Assembly (NCBI GenBank): GCA_023253295.1
Contig: JALRGZ010000131.1
Span: 1 to 6,728 of the forward strand
Direction of reading: 5' to 3'
Origin: Flavobacterium sp.
GTDB lineage: Bacteria > Bacteroidota > Bacteroidia > Flavobacteriales > Flavobacteriaceae
Length of the DNA stretch: 6,728 nt
Shown: positions 4,393 through 6,728 of the stretch, in pieces
Layout: each line of letters starts with the position of its first letter
How positions within the stretch are numbered: the stretch's first letter is position 1
Notes under the pieces: generated by a model
The model's database searches: none
Seen by the model: only the letters and a program-made list of their open reading frames with translations
Told to the model about the DNA's origin: nothing
Made by a program: the position numbers and the translations under genes

Positions 4393-6728
4393 ATGAAATT
4401 AAAGTTCAACGGACTATTAATGCTAACCTTAGCATTGGTTACGCAAGTACTATTTGCGCAAGAAAGAATAATTTCTGGTACAATTTCCGACAAAGCGGGG
4501 CTTCCACTACCAGGAGTAAGTGTACTGGTGAAAGGTACACAAAACGGCACTCAAACCGATTTCGACGGAAAATTCAAAATTAAAGCTTCAGCATCACAAA
4601 CACTAATCTTTAGCTTCATCGGAATGAAGACTCAGGAAAAACTAGCCAATTCTACTTCAATTTCAGTTACTCTTATTGATGAAGCAGAAGAATTGGAAAG
4701 TGTAGTTGTTACTGCTCAAGGCATTAAGAGAGAAAAAAAATCTCTAGGTTACGCAACTCAACAAATATCAGGTAATGATTTAAATGGAGGTACAGCAAAT
4801 GGTAACGTAACCAACTTACTATCTGGAAAAGCAGCTGGTGTTGAAATTCGCAGAAACAATAACCTAGGAGGATCAACAAACGTTGTTATCAGAGGTAATA
4901 AATCATTAACAGGTAACAACCAGGCGCTATGGGTAATTGACGGAGTACCAGTTGACAACACAAATTCTAACACTACAGGACAACAACAAGGTGGATCTGG
5001 CTACGATTATGGTAACACCGCCTCGGACATTAACCAAGAGGATATTGAAACCATAAACATTTTAAAAGGTGCAGCTGCTACAGCCTTATACGGATCAAGA
5101 GCCGCTAATGGTGTTGTAATGGTTACCACTAAAAAAGGAAAGATGAAAGCTGACAAAGGTATTGGAGTTACTTTTTCTTCAAACTTGACATCAGGAACTA
5201 TCGATAAACAAACTTTTACAAAATATCAAAATAAATACGGAGCAGGTTATGGTCCATATTATAGTGATCCTAGCGGATATTTTGACTATTTTGACGTAGA
5301 TGGTGATGGGAATGACGATTTAGTTGCACCAACCTATGAAGATGCATCGTATGGTGCTCCTTTTGATCCAAGTATTAATGTATATCAATGGAATGCATTC
5401 ACGCCTTATTCTAAGCACTATGGACAAGCTACTCCTTGGAAAATGGCTGATCATACACCTATTGATTTTTTCAAGAGATCAATCACAACAAACAATAGTA
5501 TCACTATAGAAAATGCTACAGAAAAAAGTAATATTTTGATGTCTTATGCCAATTTTAAACAAACTGGTATTTTACCAAATAGCGAATTAAATAAAAATCA
5601 ATTAAGTGCTAAATTTAGTCAAAAGATCACTGATAAACTTACTTTAAATTCCTATGCTGCTGTTACTCTTCAAAATACTGTTGGTAGAAATTCAACAGGT
5701 TATAGCGACAACATCATGACTAATTTCAGACAATGGTGGCAAACTAATGTTGACATTAAAGAATTAGAAGATGTTTATAATGCTTCAGGAGGACAAAATG
5801 TTACATGGAACTGGAATGATGTTTCTAGTGCTGATGGTCTAGTTCCTATTTTTTGGGATAATCCATATTTCACTAGATACAAAAATTATTCTTCTGATAA
5901 CAGAAATAGACTTCTTGGATATGCATCTTTAAATTATGAAATAAACGATTGGTTAAATTTCACAGGACGCGTATCTTTAGATACTTATAGAGAGTTACAA
6001 GAAGAGAGAAGAGCTGTTGGTTCAATTGCTTCTTCATTTGGTCTTTCACCAGTAGATGAATCATCTGGATATCAAAGATTTGAAAGAAACTTTAAAGAAC
6101 TAAATTATGACATGATGCTTAATTTTAACAAAAAATTAGGTGAAGATTTAAGTTTAAATGGAGTTCTTGGCGCTAACATTCGTCGTCAATATGTAGATAA
6201 TATTTTAGCATCTACAATAGGAGGTTTGGTTGTACCGGAATTATATTCATTGAGCAATTCCAGATTTGAATTACCATTCCCAGTAGAAAATAAATACACT
6301 TGGGGTGTTGATGGTATTTACGGACAAGCATCTTTAGGCTACAAAGACACCTATTATATTGATGCTTCATTGAGAAGAGATGCTTCATCAACATTACCTA
6401 AAGAAAACAACTCTTATTACTATCCAGCAGTTTCAGGATCAATAGTATTTTCAAACCTACTTAATCAAAACTGGTTAAGCTTTGGTAAATTTAGAGCTAA
6501 TTATGCAGAAGTTGGTAATGATGCACAACCTCTAAGCTTAATTAATACTTTCCAAAGAAACACCAATTTTCATGGTCAACCAGTTTACACATTACCAAAT
6601 GTAAACAAAAATCCTAATTTAAAACCAGAAAGAACTAAGTCATATGAATTAGGTTTAGAAGCAAGTTTATTTAACAGAAGATTAGGTTTTGATGTAAGTT
6701 ATTATTTAACTAAATCAATTGATCAAAT
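4393..6728 (+). CDS. SusC/RagA-family TonB-linked outer membrane transporter, 3' end outside the window
   Basis: SusC-type proteins are TonB-dependent outer membrane barrels that, capped by a SusD-like lipoprotein, import oligosaccharides, peptides or similar nutrients. The frame is open for 778 codons from ATG 4393 to the edge; relatives have about 1,000, so the C-terminal barrel is missing. In order: signal peptide (1-22, cleavage likely at FA|Q, with Gln at +1 as common in this phylum); carboxypeptidase-D-like domain (about 26-100: ISGTISD, GVSVLVKGT, TDFDGKF); candidate TonB box ESVVVTAQG (102-110); plug (about 116-250) with VIRGNKSLTG, LWVIDGVPVDN and the SusC signature LKGAAATALYGSRAANGVV (224-242); then barrel with DASSTLPKENNSYYYPAVSGS and NPNLKPERTKSYELGLE. 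A DVDGDGNDD loop (301-309) resembles a calcium site. Substrate unknown; no SusD gene is in view, though one would be expected just downstream. Divergent from rpsL. No internal stop or frameshift seen. Confidence 0.95.
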   Translation, partial: MKLKFNGLLMLTLALVTQVLFAQERIISGTISDKAGLPLPGVSVLVKGTQNGTQTDFDGKFKIKASASQTLIFSFIGMKTQEKLANSTSISVTLIDEAEELESVVVTAQGIKREKKSLGYATQQISGNDLNGGTANGNVTNLLSGKAAGVEIRRNNNLGGSTNVVIRGNKSLTGNNQALWVIDGVPVDNTNSNTTGQQQGGSGYDYGNTASDINQEDIETINILKGAAATALYGSRAANGVVMVTTKKGKMKADKGIGVTFSSNLTSGTIDKQTFTKYQNKYGAGYGPYYSDPSGYFDYFDVDGDGNDDLVAPTYEDASYGAPFDPSINVYQWNAFTPYSKHYGQATPWKMADHTPIDFFKRSITTNNSITIENATEKSNILMSYANFKQTGILPNSELNKNQLSAKFSQKITDKLTLNSYAAVTLQNTVGRNSTGYSDNIMTNFRQWWQTNVDIKELEDVYNASGGQNVTWNWNDVSSADGLVPIFWDNPYFTRYKNYSSDNRNRLLGYASLNYEINDWLNFTGRVSLDTYRELQEERRAVGSIASSFGLSPVDESSGYQRFERNFKELNYDMMLNFNKKLGEDLSLNGVLGANIRRQYVDNILASTIGGLVVPELYSLSNSRFELPFPVENKYTWGVDGIYGQASLGYKDTYYIDASLRRDASSTLPKENNSYYYPAVSGSIVFSNLLNQNWLSFGKFRANYAEVGNDAQPLSLINTFQRNTNFHGQPVYTLPNVNKNPNLKPERTKSYELGLEASLFNRRLGFDVSYYLTKSIDQ

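Noticed and set aside
4287..4973. Minus-strand frames at 4287-4550 and 4758-4973
   Set aside because: Antisense to the signal peptide and plug of the SusC-like gene; no recognisable protein features and no promoter.
5324..6394. Frames at 5324-5509 (+) and 6212-6394 (-) inside the SusC-like gene
   Set aside because: The main frame is continuous through both regions with clear family motifs, so these are shadows, not signs of a frameshift.
1..6728. CRISPR arrays, tRNA or rRNA genes, insertion sequences, phage genes
   Set aside because: No regularly spaced repeats, no cloverleaf or rRNA-like segment and no transposase or integrase frame were seen on either strand; the unrecognised 1-110 stretch is too short to assign.

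Overview
The window looks like chromosomal DNA of a member of Bacteroidota, most likely Flavobacteriaceae and probably close to Flavobacterium. Four things point there: the low G+C content, the protein sequences (ribosomal proteins, EF-G and a SusC/RagA-type TonB-linked porin), promoters of the Bacteroidota type TTG-N19/20-TAnnTTTG, and start codons preceded by A/T-rich tracts with no clear Shine-Dalgarno sequence.

Minus strand, read from about 4085 down to 1: a merged str-S10 operon start in the order rpsL (S12), rpsG (S7), fusA (EF-G), rpsJ (S10), rplC (L3, incomplete). There is no tuf between fusA and rpsJ. I find one promoter in front of rpsL and a second between rpsJ and rplC. The second lies inside a perfect 12-bp inverted repeat. 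Another perfect hairpin (10-bp stem, 4-nt loop) sits between rpsL and rpsG. Together the genes supply the decoding-centre protein S12, the 30S head proteins S7 and S10, the large-subunit protein L3, and the translocase that acts on the assembled ribosome.

Far left, 1-110: the rplC reading frame stays open to the window edge, but the L3 sequence stops matching the family at about codon 108 (position 111). The last ~110 bp encode an unrelated, unrecognised peptide. An assembly or amplification chimera at a sequence end is the simplest explanation, and it is the clearest anomaly in the window.

Middle, 4002-4392: a divergent intergenic region of 391 bp. It holds the rpsL promoter and a small leader hairpin on the rpsL side, an A-rich stretch, and then two symmetric elements (a 9-bp inverted repeat and a 12-bp palindrome) within 130 bp of the plus-strand gene. 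I could not identify a confident promoter for that gene.

Plus strand, 4393-6728: the first 778 codons of a SusC/RagA-family TonB-dependent transporter. It has a signal peptide, a carboxypeptidase-D-like regulatory domain, a plug and part of the barrel, and it runs off the right edge. No SusD partner, mobile element, CRISPR array, tRNA or rRNA is visible. I did not find a new multi-gene system; the items worth a second look are the rplC junction and the non-coding structures.
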